Positions 11,463 through 22,716 of a stretch of DNA of 64,000 bases are shown here, piece after piece. Position 1 is the stretch's first letter. Each line of letters starts with the position of its first letter. A model generated the notes under the pieces. It had not been told where the DNA came from. It ran no database searches and saw only the letters and a program-made list of their open reading frames with translations. The DNA is from Calonectria ilicicola (Eukaryota; Ascomycota; Sordariomycetes; Hypocreales; Nectriaceae): the NCBI GenBank assembly GCA_020809705.1, contig CP085825.1, forward strand, positions 6,944,001 to 7,008,000, written 5' to 3'. Both the position numbers and the translations under genes were made by a program.

Positions 11463-13010
11463 GGTAGAGGATAATGGTTGCAAGACGAGCAATGACTAAC
11501 AAGAAACAAAACACATCATGAAAGGCAAGGATACATATAGTACCACTAGGTATTCGTATTGATTAAAAAAAAATAGGAGACAAGACCCAATTGCCCTCCG
11601 AATAACGGCGGCTTCGATTGTGACTATTAGACAGACAGATCCTGATGAACCCCCAGGTGGGGCACGGGCGCATCTATTTCAGAGCCCGAATTAGCGAAAC
11701 CGGGGACGGGCGAGATCTATCAGGGGGGAACCAACATGGATGCATTCCTTATCTCCCCCACAAACACCCCCAATGAACCGCCGGTAAGCGACTCCGAGGC
11801 TTAAGAGTCATCAGGTATTGCCGTTGTGCCGTTGCATTTCCTCGTATGTACGCGAGAGTGCGCACGGTTGACCTCGAAGCCGAAAGCGTTGCATCTCTCA
11901 TCTTTTCTGTCCATGACTCATGTGGCTAGCCGCCAATCCAACACTCTCTAATTATGCTGACAAAAAATCGACTACTATAAATTAACTTGGATACGACAGC
12001 ATTTTTTGAATCATTTTGTTCTGTTCTAATTCGCCAATTCGTGAGGTGCTAGGCCATCATCCTGCAATGCAACCCTGAAAAGACCTAGGCGCTTCTGCTT
12101 TTTGCAGGATCCTTCAATTGAGGAGCACATTTGATATTTGATATGAAAAAGAAGAAAAAAGTATCTATTATTTTTTTATAATTTTTATTTATTTCTTTGT
12201 GCCATCAACATGATGCTTTGGGAGCAGTAGAGTTCCATAACGTGACCGGACGACAGGGCTGACTTCTGCCAGAGCGTCGTCACCAAGTATGTCTCACTCC
12301 AAACAGGCAATCCCACATCAGCATCAAATTGGGAATGGATTCATTACTTTTCAATGCACATGGTCTTTTATGGATTTAATATGCCTCATGATGGCTCCTA
12401 GCGACCCTCTGCCATGACAGATGAAAGCGGCGGGCGTTGCGTCCACAAACTCAATTCCTCAACATGGTTCATAGCAACTTCCAGCTTTTTTTGACGAGGT
12501 CGCCTGTTCAACGACATATTGCAACGAGAAGAGAAAACAAAACAGAGAAAAGGAAACAGCCGGATTTTATATTTATATTTATAACTTACTAAAATGTCGC
12601 ATTGACCTCCTGTGCTCCTGTCTTATGGGCGACGCGGCTCCAACATGAGCATGCAGGGTAAGGGATCCTCTTGACGTAAGAAACGTCAGCAATCGGGACA
12701 CGGAGATTATCCTAGCGTCCGTTCCCGACACCAATTTTGGTGCTAGTCCCCCCTTGAATCCCCTAGAATCCGCATGCGGGGCCACGCCATCACACCCACC
12801 GGAGCACATTTTAGCCTCCGATCCCCGGGTTTAACGCCCTGTTACCTCCGGTCAGGTCGTCAATCGCATTCCACAGGCCCAACCAGACGCGCGGGATCCT
12901 GTGTTTGTGTTTCCTCTCTGCAATCCCTCTCTCCCTTTTCCGGATTGAACAGACACCGTATCCCGTATTTCCAGTCGCTGCTACGGTTTCTGTTTGTATT
13001 TACCACCGCC
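11463..13010. other. Intergenic region between divergent ILV2 paralogue and regulator
   Basis: This 1.5 kb stretch serves as the upstream region of both the minus-strand ILV2 paralogue and the plus-strand Zn2Cys6 gene. It has AT-rich runs near 11564-11575 and 12142-12200. No further gene is seen, and I cannot point to a specific operator. Confidence 0.5.
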
Positions 13011-15271
13011 ATGGACGACTTTGTCGTGAGCCGCGAGGAGAATCATCCCTCGGGAGGTCCCAATAATGAGAGGATGGCTTCCAAACAGCGGGCCTGCTGC
13101 AACTGCGCCCGCTTGAAAATGAAATGCCAGTGGCCAAGCAACGCCGCCGGGAGGTCCGAAAAGACGTGCTCGAGGTCGGTAAATCTGCCAAAAATTGCCC
13201 GCCGCTCCGGTGTACTAAAAAGTCCGTCTCGTCTTGCAGGTGTGCTAGGATGAAGCTGTCCTGCCAAGTACCCGAAGCTGTCCCTAGGAAGAAGCGTGGC
13301 AAATCAACGTGAGTTTCTTCATCTCGTATCCCTTGCCACATGTTTGCCATGTCGTACTCACAAAACCGTAGGCGGGTTGCCCAGCTGGAAAAGAAGCTCG
13401 ACGGTATAGTAGAGCTACTAGCCGCAAGTCAGCACATCCAGCCCAAAGGCCCATCACCACCCACACCTGAAAGCCCCGAGGCCAATCAGTCGCGGCAGCC
13501 ATCCGTCTCTGAGCATCCCTACCCGGCAAACGGCCCAGCGGAGGACATTGAGAGCGCCGCCACGCTCTCAGACCTGATCCCGAATGTGCCGTTTGATGCG
13601 CCGTACCTGGAGCTCTTTCCGGACTTTCGCATCACGCCTGTGCAGGCGTCCAGGTACTTTGACGCTTACCGGAGGGACTTTCCTCATGTGTTTCCGTTTG
13701 TTCCGTTCCCGCATAACATGACTGCGCGCGATCTGTACTCGCGGTCACGGTTCCTGTTTTGGACAGTCATGTCCGTCGTCGTGCCTCTGTCGGGGCCAGT
13801 CCAGAGTAGTCTCAGGATGTGGTTTCGCAAGTATCTCGCAGAGCATATACTTGTGCGGCAAGAAAAGCGGCTCGATATGCTGCAAGCAATCCTTGTCCAC
13901 TTGGCTTGGTAAGCTATACATGGTGAAGTAAGAGACCACGCTGGCTAACATCACTTGAAGGAACGACTTTCCTTTTTATTTAGAACCTCAAGCAACGCCT
14001 CTATTCCAAATGGCCCTGTCATTGGTTATTGATCTTAGACTAGACAGATCACCTGCATCCTTTGCCGCAGCACAAAAGGCCCTACTAGGAGATGCTTGGG
14101 GAACCATCCACAGGGCACAAACTGGGCCAAGGTTAAAGACTATGCACACAAACGACGAGAAGCGGGCCGTTTTAGGATACTACCACATGTCAAGCATGTA
14201 TGTGACTGCGCCTTTCTCCACCGGATACCCGGTCACGCTAACGAGTGAATAGGCTTTCGAGGTTATTTCGGAGAGGAGTTGGCTTCCAGTGGAGCAACTT
14301 CCTGGGCCAGTGCTGCGATTCGCTGCTCGAGGAACAAGAGTACCCGTCAGATCAGTACCTTGTGGCAGTCGTGAAGATGCAGCAAATGGCCGAGCGCGCT
14401 TACGCCGTCATGCGTGCTACTGACTTTCAGGACCAAGTGTCGATTGTGTTTCGGGCCACACTCGACATGGCCCTTAATAATGCGCGCCGCGAGCTCGACA
14501 ACTTTGCGAAATCGCAACCAGACGTTGTTCAGAATAATCGTGAGTATTCTGAGTAATCGCGTGCAAACAGCATAAGGATGGCTAAGCTAATGTATTTCAT
14601 ATCTAGAAATGTTCCAATCTCTTTACCATGTTCTTCTGATCCGCCTTTACGAGCCCGTCTTGATGATGAAGGCGCCTCAGATTTCTGACACTGATTGTCT
14701 CGAAGTTGAGCCGTTCCTGCGCACCGAAGCGCTGTGGAAGTGCCTCCAGTGCATCAGCAACTTTTACGCGCACCAGCTCGCCATTCCGCCGTCAGAACTC
14801 ACCAACCTCCCCGTGACATCGGGCGGCTTCATGGCCTTTAGCGTCGTCACAGCATCGCGGCTGCTCTTAATCGAGTCTTCGCCGGACTGGGACGCGGCAC
14901 AGGCCCGGCGCCGGCTCGACTTTGCCGACATGCTCAAGCGGCTGAGCGACCAGTACCAGGCGGCCGACCGGGCGGCAATGGAGATGCACCGGCGGCGAAG
15001 GATCCTAGATGACGGCACCAGCATGCTCGTCAAGTACAGCTTCAAGGCCCGCTGGATCCGCCAGTGGTACATGTCGAGGGCGCCCACCACCGCTACTGAC
15101 GAGCAGCAACCGCCGCTGACAACACCCGTGGCCCAGGTGCAGTCAGACTTAGAGCCGACGGAGTGGCCGACGGATTTCCAGTTTGACGAGAACTTCTGGC
15201 AAGAGTTGATGAACATGCACGACTGCGACCTGACGGATGTGCCTCTCACGAATGCACCACACCTGTCGTAG
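13011..15271 (+). CDS. Zn2Cys6 transcription factor next to the ILV2 paralogue
   Basis: This is a binuclear zinc cluster regulator of 652 residues. Exons are 13011-13174, 13240-13308, 13372-13908, 13961-14197, 14253-14539 and 14607-15271, and the phases agree throughout. The zinc cluster is split by the first intron: Cys29, 32, 39, 53, 56 and 63 give C-x2-C-x6-C, then C-x2-C-x6-C. A basic linker and a short coiled coil (VAQLEKKLDGIVELL) follow. The middle region (LFPDFRITPVQASRYFDAY, FPHVFPFVPFP) resembles the LEU3/PrtT-like class of fungal regulators. The C-terminus is acidic (about 25 residues before the stop). The first donor site reads GTCGGT, which is unusual, but other choices give a stop. 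It is divergent from the ILV2 paralogue, so it could control that gene or the nearby polyketide locus; this is inference from position. Confidence 0.85.
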
Positions 15272-16171
15272 CAAATGGGCAGTGTTTTGATGTTCAGTGC
15301 TTCTTCTTTTTTTTTTTTTTTTTTTGTTAATGGAATATACCATACATGGGATTAAGTGGGATACTAAAAGTCAGGCTGTTGATACCATCTATTTTGTTTC
15401 CAATGATATTCTAAGCTGAAACACAAACTACTCTAGTCTACGAACTGGTTGAGAAGGAAAAGCGACAAAAAAAAAGCAGATTTAACCATAAGCCATAAAG
15501 GCGGCGTATGTAACTATGTTCAACAAGCTTACTTTATTTTATTATTTGATACAAACTAATTTTAACCTACTAAAGCTTGCTGCTTTTGGGTTTTTACTTG
15601 CTGGTTGAGCGTTGCAGTCAAGCTTGAGACGTAATTTAAAAGACTCAAACTAGACAGCCGTCTTGTCTCGGCGGTATTTTGGACCAAATCACTTGTCGAG
15701 TGAGATCAACTTTGTCTGACACATTTAGCTTAGCCATGCCGCAAAGACTCCCGAGAACCTCGAGAGCATCACGATGGCTGTGGTGGATAACTCACTCTAC
15801 CATTAAGATCAATGCTTCACATAGAAATGTAGACAAATATAACCACCCAAACTCTCTTGTCGGACCGGTAGCGAGAATGCGTGAAAAGAGTGAGAGACGG
15901 TGCGGCGAAAACCCCAGCTCACTGACCCAACTTGGAATGATTGCAGTTGCTGGTGCTGAGCGCAGAGGGCAGCTGTCGTATTAGTCGCTGTCACACTGAG
16001 CCACAAGCTATCAAGGACTAAGTAAAACATATTATATTAACCTATCTGATAAGAAAGCCACTCCACAATTGATCATGGAAACTATGGAGTCTTAAACCAG
16101 GATTCCTATTTAGCGGCATCTCGGAATGAGCTGAACCCTCATATATTTGATGCATATATGAAGTACTTGCC
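15272..16171. other. Intergenic, with poly-T run
   Basis: This is the 3' region of the regulator. It has a T-run at about 15306-15326 and AT-rich sequence around 15535-15560. Its first 130 bp are the source of a decayed copy found near 17.85-18.0 kb. No gene is seen. Confidence 0.5.
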
Positions 16172-16618
16172 TCACGGCGTCCAATCGATGCCAACACTGC
16201 CATTGAACTTAATCGAGCTCTCAATCTGACCGTCTTCGTTGTTATTTGAAGCTATGATTGTGAATATGTTGCCCGATGTGGCTTGTGGCCCGTCGACACG
16301 TAGTGATTTTGGGAGCTTCTCAGGGCCAGGGCCATTACGGGGATAGTGTTTAAACGTGATTGTAATGGTTTCGAATTCTTTTGGCAGTTCGCCGCTCAAA
16401 GCTCGCTCTGGTCGATCCGTGGCTCCAGGCTGCAATTCTTCAGGTGTACGAGGGAAAAATCCAATGAATTCTCTCTCAGGACCATCATCAATCTTCAGGA
16501 AGATTTTTTGTGCATTTTTTGTTGTATAATTGTGTTCCAATGTAAATTTAGTGAAAAGGCCGGCGGCACCCGTGATGGTAGCAACATTTTCTTTGGTTGT
16601 GACGACGGGATAGGGCAT
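16172..16618 (-). CDS. Small predicted beta-rich protein A, paralogue of the 18275-18709 gene
   Basis: This intronless gene encodes 148 residues from ATG 16618, the start that aligns with its paralogue. An in-frame upstream extension exists but has no counterpart there. The sequence alternates short beta-type segments (VATITGAAGLFTKFTL, KIFLKIDDG, TITITFKHY) with turns. It shares with its paralogue a plan of V-x-T-I-T-x-A-A-G-L-F, TPEELQ(P/S)G, LPK(E/D)F(E/K)T and ATSGN(I/L)F. There is no signal peptide, membrane segment or cysteine framework. I do not recognise the family. A TATA-like box and a TGAGTCA site upstream are shared with the paralogue, so the two genes are probably regulated together. 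Confidence 0.7.
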   Translation of the reverse strand: MPYPVVTTKENVATITGAAGLFTKFTLEHNYTTKNAQKIFLKIDDGPEREFIGFFPRTPEELQPGATDRPERALSGELPKEFETITITFKHYPRNGPGPEKLPKSLRVDGPQATSGNIFTIIASNNNEDGQIESSIKFNGSVGIDWTP

Positions 16619-16728
16619 GATGGCGTGAGTAGTGAAGTGTCGGATTTTTTTAAGGAGGAAAAAGTTCAGGAGGGAATGTGCAAGAAAGCAACTTGTCATG
16701 TAAAGAGGCATGCAAAGGATAGTCCAGT

Positions 16729-16816
16729 ATTTATAGGCAACTCTACCTGTATTGCCATGAAATTGAAATTACGAATACCATGCACTCGGGCACGGCATAA
16801 GCCATCACATGAGTCA
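16729..16816 (-). promoter_or_regulatory. Promoter of small protein gene A
   Basis: A TATA-type box (TATAAATA read on the minus strand) lies at 16729-16736, about 110 bp before the start codon. A TGAGTCA palindrome-type site, the Gcn4/CPC1/AP-1 class motif, lies at 16810-16816. The sequence around both (GGCAACTCTACCT, and CGGCATAAGCCATCACATGAG) recurs upstream of the paralogue at 18807-18897 with few changes. Confidence 0.55.
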
Positions 16817-17239
16817 ATAGACTTGACGGAAGCAATGTGGCGTTATGATGGTGATGTTAGCAAGACAGCAGGATGACGCATTCATGCGATGACCTTCATG
16901 GTTGGAAACTTAACATGAATCAAGGAATCGCAAATCACCTTTTTAAAACAGTCCTAAATTGTCTTGGGTCTCGGCAGTATTGGAGAGACAGAATTTAGCT
17001 TGCCACCAAATTAAACCAATAAATCTTTTCTGGTCCTAGTGCCACTGAAAAAAAGCGTCACAGACAGTTGTCTCTCAGGATATGGGTTTACATAAATCAG
17101 GATTGTCGATATAGAAAAGTCCAACTGGAGGTTCAAAATAGACATGTGGTCCTAGATTCGACTCGCCCCGCGTCTCATATTCTGGCATCTTGCCGGTTGT
17201 ATAAGCTGGTTCCGTGACTTTTATTATTAGTATTTCCTC

Positions 17240-17345
17240 AAAGCATTTCCATTCTGGAAAGAGTATGCAAAGATGAGCGTGAGAGCTTTTGGAATCCTGT
17301 CGACGTTCAGTTCTCCAATCTCGTTCTGGCCTGTGTCACCTTTGG
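17240..17345 (-). pseudogene. Decayed third copy of the small-protein gene
   Basis: On the minus strand this fragment reads VDRIPKALTLIFAYSFQNG with frame changes. It matches LPKDFKTLTLTFTYSKVDG in the 18275-18709 gene and the equivalent part of the 16172-16618 gene. The DNA shares GCGTGAGAG-TTTTG-AATCCT and TCTCGTTCTGG blocks with that gene. Downstream sequence near 17380-17460 also resembles the paralogue's promoter (GTTGAGAAAGGGA; GAGTCAAAAAA). The ends of the relic are approximate. Confidence 0.6.
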
Positions 17346-17695
17346 TATTCTTTGGGTGTAATAGGTGAACTTATTCGTAGTTGCCATAGAGTTAGGATTG
17401 AGAAAGGGACACGCTTTTGGCAGTTCATCAACTATTGCACGAGTCAAAAAAAGAAAAGACATCAAAAGAAAAGACCAAGCACCGGATTCTTGGAAGAGGA
17501 AATATGGCGCGTAAATTCTCATTTCACCGAGACACTTGTACTCTATCACATTCTTAATTGAGGAATCATGAGTCAAACATGTTGTGGACCACATACATCC
17601 CTGGTTTGGCTACTGGGGAGTTTGATCTGCGTGGACTCATATCGTATTTGCTTCTGCTTGCCGTAGTTCAAAACCTGGTGGTGGAACCCTTTTGT

Positions 17696-17847
17696 TCATA
17701 CCAGATCCAGGCTCCAACTCGCCGGGCCGGGGATGATGACCTGCTTTTTTGTTGCCGGGTCAGCCAGCCGCAATCCAATCCAATAATCCCCATCAACAAA
17801 TTGTCTTCGTTTCCTCTGCATACCGCTACACGCCATTGACGCTTTCT
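17696..17847 (+). repeat. Displaced copy of the leader of the 19420 gene
   Basis: This segment matches about 19194-19390, the sequence just before the EXPERA-type gene. Shared blocks are CCGGGCCGGGGA, GGGTCAGCCAGCCGC, CAATCCAATCCA and ACCGCTACACGCCATTGAC. The copy stops some 30 bp before the position equivalent to the start codon, then runs directly into a copy of the regulator's 3' end. Confidence 0.65.
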
Positions 17848-18000
17848 TGAACATGCACGACTGCGACCTAACAGATGTGCCTCTCACAAATGCGCTACAC
17901 CTACCATAACGGACAGCTATGCTTTGGTGTTGTGTTGTTTTTGGCTGATTGGATAGGCCGCACAAGTGGAGTAAGGGAATATTAAAAGCCGGGGTCTTGA
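17848..18000 (+). pseudogene. Relic copy of the 3' end of the 13011-15271 regulator gene
   Basis: From 17848 the sequence repeats codons for NMHDCDLTDVPLTNA and the stop region of the regulator (source about 15210-15270) with scattered substitutions. It continues into the 3' flank, with the shared block AAAAG(T/C)C(A/G)GG-(T/C)TTGATACCATCT (15367-15392 and 17982-18010). With no upstream part, it is a non-functional by-product of tandem duplication. Confidence 0.7.
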
Positions 18001-18274
18001 TACCATCTCAACACTGTCGTATTACTATTGCTATTTTATTTCTATTAATATTTTTAAGTTTAATATCACATCAACTTATGTCATAAAGTCCAATTATGTT
18101 ATGGTGAGGTTTAGAATTCGGCTTGCTACAACCTCTCGTCTCTCGTTTATCCTAGTTGTGACGATAGATAGCGAGTAGAATCCCAAGAATCTCACAACCA
18201 TTTTGATGCGACTCCTCCACACCTAGTATCAACTGAAGCTGTCACAAATTTGACCCATTTATGAAGCACCAACC

Positions 18275-18709
18275 TCATAATTCATAGTTAAATCCGACCA
18301 TGCCTTTGACCTGCAATGAAAACTCGTGATGACCGTCCTCGGCATTGTTGGCGTCTATATTTGCGAATAGGTTACCTGATGTCACATTTGGACCATTAAC
18401 TCTTATTTTTGGTTTAATCTCAGTGCCATCCCCATCCACTTTGGAGTACGTAAAGGTAAGCGTGAGAGTTTTGAAATCCTTTGGAAGATCACCCTGCTGG
18501 TCTCGTTCTGGTGTGAGCCCGCTTTGCAGTTCTTCCGGTGTAAAAGGCACACCTCCGTAGAGTTTTCTCTCTACATCATCAATCTTCATGGTGATTTTTT
18601 GCATATTTCCTCTTTCAGGCCAGTAAACTATTTTCCATTGCTGGAATAAACCCGCGGCATTCGTTATAGTGACGACGTTGTCGTTGAGTGAAATATTGGG
18701 ACCAGGCAT
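18275..18709 (-). CDS. Small predicted beta-rich protein B, paralogue of the 16172-16618 gene
   Basis: This intronless gene encodes 144 residues from ATG 18709. It aligns along its full length with protein A, roughly 40 percent identical by eye, and keeps VVTITNAAGLFQQW, KITMKIDDVE, TPEELQSGL, LPKDFKTLTLTF and VTSGNLF. It has no signal peptide, cysteine pattern or transmembrane segment. It is intact, as is A, while the third copy is ruined, so both products are probably still used. The family is unrecognised and the fold is only a guess from alternating hydrophobic residues. It lies inside the duplicated block that separates the regulator from the EXPERA-type gene. Confidence 0.7.
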   Translation of the reverse strand: MPGPNISLNDNVVTITNAAGLFQQWKIVYWPERGNMQKITMKIDDVERKLYGGVPFTPEELQSGLTPERDQQGDLPKDFKTLTLTFTYSKVDGDGTEIKPKIRVNGPNVTSGNLFANIDANNAEDGHHEFSLQVKGMVGFNYEL

Positions 18710-18806
18710 GGTGATGTTTGGAGTCAAACGAAGAGGTAATTGCGAGGTGGCAGTGAGTGGACAAGATATAGAATGATTATGTCGAGGTTTTGAGAGTGTA
18801 GTGGGA

Positions 18807-18897
18807 TATTTATAGGCAACTCTACCTCATTTACTGTGTGGCATTGGGGTTGAGAAAGGGATGCAACAGGGTACGGCATAAACCATCACATGAGTCA
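18807..18897 (-). promoter_or_regulatory. Promoter of small protein gene B
   Basis: A TATAAATA box read on the minus strand lies at 18807-18814, about 98 bp before the start codon, and TGAGTCA lies at 18891-18897. Both sit in sequence nearly identical to the promoter of gene A, which supports shared regulation and the duplication history. Confidence 0.55.
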
Positions 18898-19419
18898 AAA
18901 AATAACCTTTTTTTTTCGTCTTGGAAGGAGCAACCTGGTGTGTTAATTCCCGTTTCGCCGAGACACCTGGACAGCTAGCATGAGTAAATCGCGAGTTGAC
19001 CTTGTGTGCATGAATGCAGAACTGTCTTGGGTCGGCAGCAGGTTTCTGCCACCGAGTTTCGAACTAGATACTTTCTGACACCACTGCTGAACAGGACCGA
19101 ATTCAGAGACAAGCCTTCAGAATATGAGTTCCCGCACGTTAGATTCCTTTATAATGCCGGAAAGTTCAACCACGGCTCAAAACAGGCATGTGGTCCCAGA
19201 TCCGAACTCCGTCCGACACGACCGTCTGCCCCGCGCCTCAAAATCCGGGCCGGGGAAGATGGCCCACTTTTTGTTGGCGGGTCAGCCAGCCGCAAATTCA
19301 ATCCAATCCAATTCAATAATGCGCCTCAACAAACTGACTTTATTTCCTCTCTGGACACCGCTACACGCCATTGACTTGACGCCTTCTCGATAGCTTCTTT
19401 CCCGACACGACAATTCATC

Positions 19420-20198
19420 ATGGCGCAAAAGGCTTCGCGCGACTACATCTACCTGGGCATCATTGGTGTGCAGCTGCTTGGCATGCTTGGTAAGTTCAAG
19501 GTGGCCCCATTGAAAGGCCAAGTGTATATTATTATATCCATTGCCATTGTTCAGCGAGCTGTTGTTCAAGACAAATCCCTCGTCACACACAATACTCTCA
19601 ATCATAGCGTCTTGTCTCAAAAACTAACACATGACTCTTCACAGTCAATGACTTTGTCACCTTCTACCCCAAGTCTCTCTACGAGGCCCCCGGAACTCCC
19701 CTGCACTTCCTGGTCTGGATCAGAGAGACGTACGTAGCCAATTCGGGCGATCCCTTCTTCCAGGAGGGCTACTACAGCTCCTGGCTCCACAGCCTCCTCT
19801 TCTTCGAGGTCCTGGTCCAGTTTCCCCTGTCCCTCTACCTCGTCCGCCACCTGTCGTCCAAGCTGCCTTCGTCCGGCCCCACCGAGCTGGCGGGTCTGGT
19901 CTTTGGCTCTACCACCGCCATGGGCTCTCTGGCCTGCGCCTATGAGCTCTGGGAGATGAGCCCCGACATGCTCAAGCCCGAGCACAGGATCAACCTCATC
20001 GCTGGCACCTATCTGCCATTTCTCGTCATCCGTAAGTTTTTTCTTTTTTTTAATCTATCCCTAACATTCATTCATATTGTTTCTTTATTCCATCCATCAC
20101 ATTCGGCTAACAAATTATTCCTACTAGCTGGCATCATGGCTGTGGACTTCTACATGAGGCTCCTCCCCCGCGTCAGTGGCAAGACGAAAAAGCAGTAG
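19420..20198 (+). CDS. EXPERA-domain (TMEM97-like) multi-spanning membrane protein
   Basis: The product is 175 residues from exons 19420-19489, 19645-20031 and 20128-20198, which add up in phase. It has four hydrophobic segments: IYLGIIGVQLLGML, SLLFFEVLVQFPLSLYLV, LAGLVFGSTTAMGSLACAYE and LIAGTYLPFLVIPGIMAVDF. It has the polar pattern typical of the EXPERA fold shared by EBP, TM6SF2 and TMEM97 (Tyr-Pro and Trp-Ile-Arg-Glu between segments 1 and 2). The C-terminus is KTKKQ, a lysine-rich tail suited to ER retention. A role in sterol or lipid handling in the ER is likely from the family, but not shown. Its leader is duplicated upstream at 17.7 kb. Confidence 0.75.
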
Positions 20199-20395
20199 AA
20201 TCACTCATAGATACTTTTTTTTTTGCTACAGATCATCACACATAGTGTACAGAACAATACACACGATGGGAAAACCCTCTCCACCAAACGCAATTCCCAA
20301 GGCTCAAATTACAAAGCATGCATGCTAGCTTGCCTGCCGTAGAACTCCAAAGCTCCTGACCCAGACTCCGTAAAATGCAAAGCCCGGTGTAGTGA

Positions 20396-21345
20396 CTAAT
20401 CTATTCTCTTGGAGTGCTTTGCATAACCCCATCCGTTGCCCACGCCACTCATTCCGTAGCCCAACGGCGTGGCGCCACCAAGGGATCGGCCCTTGAGCCT
20501 CTTTGGCAGCACGACACCGAGCGTGTACATGCCAGCGCATAGGAGGCCGGCGATGAAGGACACGACGCTGTAAAATACGGTGCTAGCGTAGATGTGACCG
20601 CCCAGGCCCTGCCACTCGACGCGACCCTCCGTTTTGGGGAGAGCCGGGGTGGGGAACCAGCGCACCGAAAGACTCAATGGCAGAGGGTCGCCAATGATGA
20701 GCTTGCGGGTAAAGGAGCCCTTCATGTGGCTCAGCGGGCTTGTGCTATAGGCAATGGCCGAATCGAGGACACCGGTGTCGTGGGGGTGCAGGTGGTGCTT
20801 CGGGGTGCTGTGCAGCAACACATTCATGTGGGTGCTGACGTGCAGGTGGCTCTTCTGAAGTGTGCCAGCAAGGGCGAAAACGAGGGGAATGTACTCGCGC
20901 TCGGGGAGCTTCTCGCCGACGATTTCGATGTGAGGTGAGGGCCGCGAGGCGAGGCGGCAGCTCAGGGGCGCATCGCTGTGGATGTAGAACTCGAGGAGGT
21001 GGAAGAAGGGATCGTCGACGAATGGGATGGTGCAGTTGACCTCGCCCTCGGTGCCGTAGTAGAGTTCGAGCGGGCGATTGGTCTCGTTGCAGACTGGGAA
21101 CGGTACCCAGTTGATTTCGTGCTTATCGTTTTCGAGGTGCTCGCCCGTTTCACTGTGGAGGGTTAAGTTGGTTAGCGGTGGTTGGTTGGTGATAAAGTGC
21201 GATGCGGCGGGCCAACTCACGAGCTCCGGCTCATGCATTCGACGGGTATCGCTTCGCCGTAGCGGTATGATGGAAGTGCGTCTTCGTGCACGGAGACAAC
21301 GCGGGGTACTAGGAAACCCAGGAGGGTAAGGGCTATGGCCAACAT
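20396..21345 (-). CDS. Predicted secretory-pathway type I membrane protein, unknown function
   Basis: Exons on the minus strand are 21345-21221 and 21152-20396, giving 293 residues. Start 21345 opens a clear signal peptide (MLAIALTLLGFLVPRVVSV). This is followed by YRYGEAIPVECMSRSS and, after the intron, a luminal domain with paired Cys (FPVCNET, VNCTIPF, LSCRL). Several sequons occur (NET, NCT). One transmembrane segment lies near the C-terminus (VFYSVVSFIAGLLCAGMYTL), followed by a basic cytoplasmic tail. The layout is a type I protein of the ER or secretory route. I do not recognise the family. It converges with the EXPERA-type gene, leaving about 200 bp between the stops. Confidence 0.7.
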
Positions 21346-22716
21346 GGTGCTGATACTGGCTGCAGTGGTGGTGACGTGGAGGCGCTGGAGCTAGAGTCGA
21401 AGTTGATATGGCGATAGTGGCGTCCACAGCAATATATAACCATGCTATAGCAGACGAATAGACTGATAATCAAGATGCGACAAGCATTCAAAGCTCACCA
21501 CATGACGGCATTAATTGGGGCGGCGGGTGCACGTTTCAGAGCTGTGACGCTTGCATGGCCTGGGCTGGGAGCTTTGAACTGAACACTGTGGAGTTGAAGC
21601 CAAATCGCCAGATCACGTGTTCCAACTTCAGGGGGATCTACTCGACTTCGCGACATGAGCCATCGTGCCCTTTTTATAATGAAAAAAAGTGTTCGTCAAG
21701 GCCAATAGCTGTATTTATCAATCCAGTAATGAAATCTGTCCTTTTTTATGGTTATTTTCTCAGGCAGCAATAAGGTCAGAGTGTGCGGCGTCGTATTCAA
21801 TGTGTAGTTAGTCGTTCGCATGCTGCCTAGGATAGTATCTGCAATCAAGTCCTTTATGTGTCATCTCACAGCCGATTTCTGTTTCTTAATCTGAATTATC
21901 CGCAAGCTACATTTTCAAGTAAAATCCCCCATAATGCTAACCTAAGCGGTACCTTCTGCGCTAATCTAAAATCCCCGAACCTAGCCTCGGGCTCTGCAAC
22001 TCTTATCCTAGATTTAAGACTTACGCATAAGTCGAATATCTGCGCATTTTAGAAGCGGATAGCATCACCTAATGGTCTTATTTTCACGTCGGAAAAATCC
22101 ACCATGATCGAAATCGGTTCCATATCAATACTAGCCCATTCTCGCCTAGTTCAAATTTGGCCAAAGCGCCATAGTGAGGAGCAGCGATTGAATCAGGGAA
22201 CCCTTGTTAGACTAATCAATTGTATCCATCATCGGGGTCCATCCAGAACTACGGAGAGTTCTCCATTTGTTATGTTAGACGCCGATGTCGAAGTGAACCA
22301 GAAAGCAACACCAAATGTGCGAGATTGAGACTAGGGGGAACAAGTGTGAAGACGTGGTGCGCAGAAATTCGCCATACTACGGCTGTGAACCCGATCGAAA
22401 TGATGGCTATAACGAACACAACGAGGAGGAATCTATTACCGTCTCAAATAGTTAGCTCCAGTCAACCTAGATACATTCTCATCCTTCTTCAACCTTGGGA
22501 TCTGTGTTGTGCTAGCCGAGGAAATATTGAGACCGCATGAGAGAAGACCGGATGGAACCTAGATCTTGCTACGGCCTGGTTTGGACCGGCTTATCTGTTG
22601 GTAGAGGTATGCTAGATATGCTGTGGCCCACAAAGCGAAGACGCTGCGCCATGCTCAGCGCCATATTTACCAAAGGAAATGTTTTGACAGTGTGACTAAC
22701 CACCAAGCCTCTGGTA

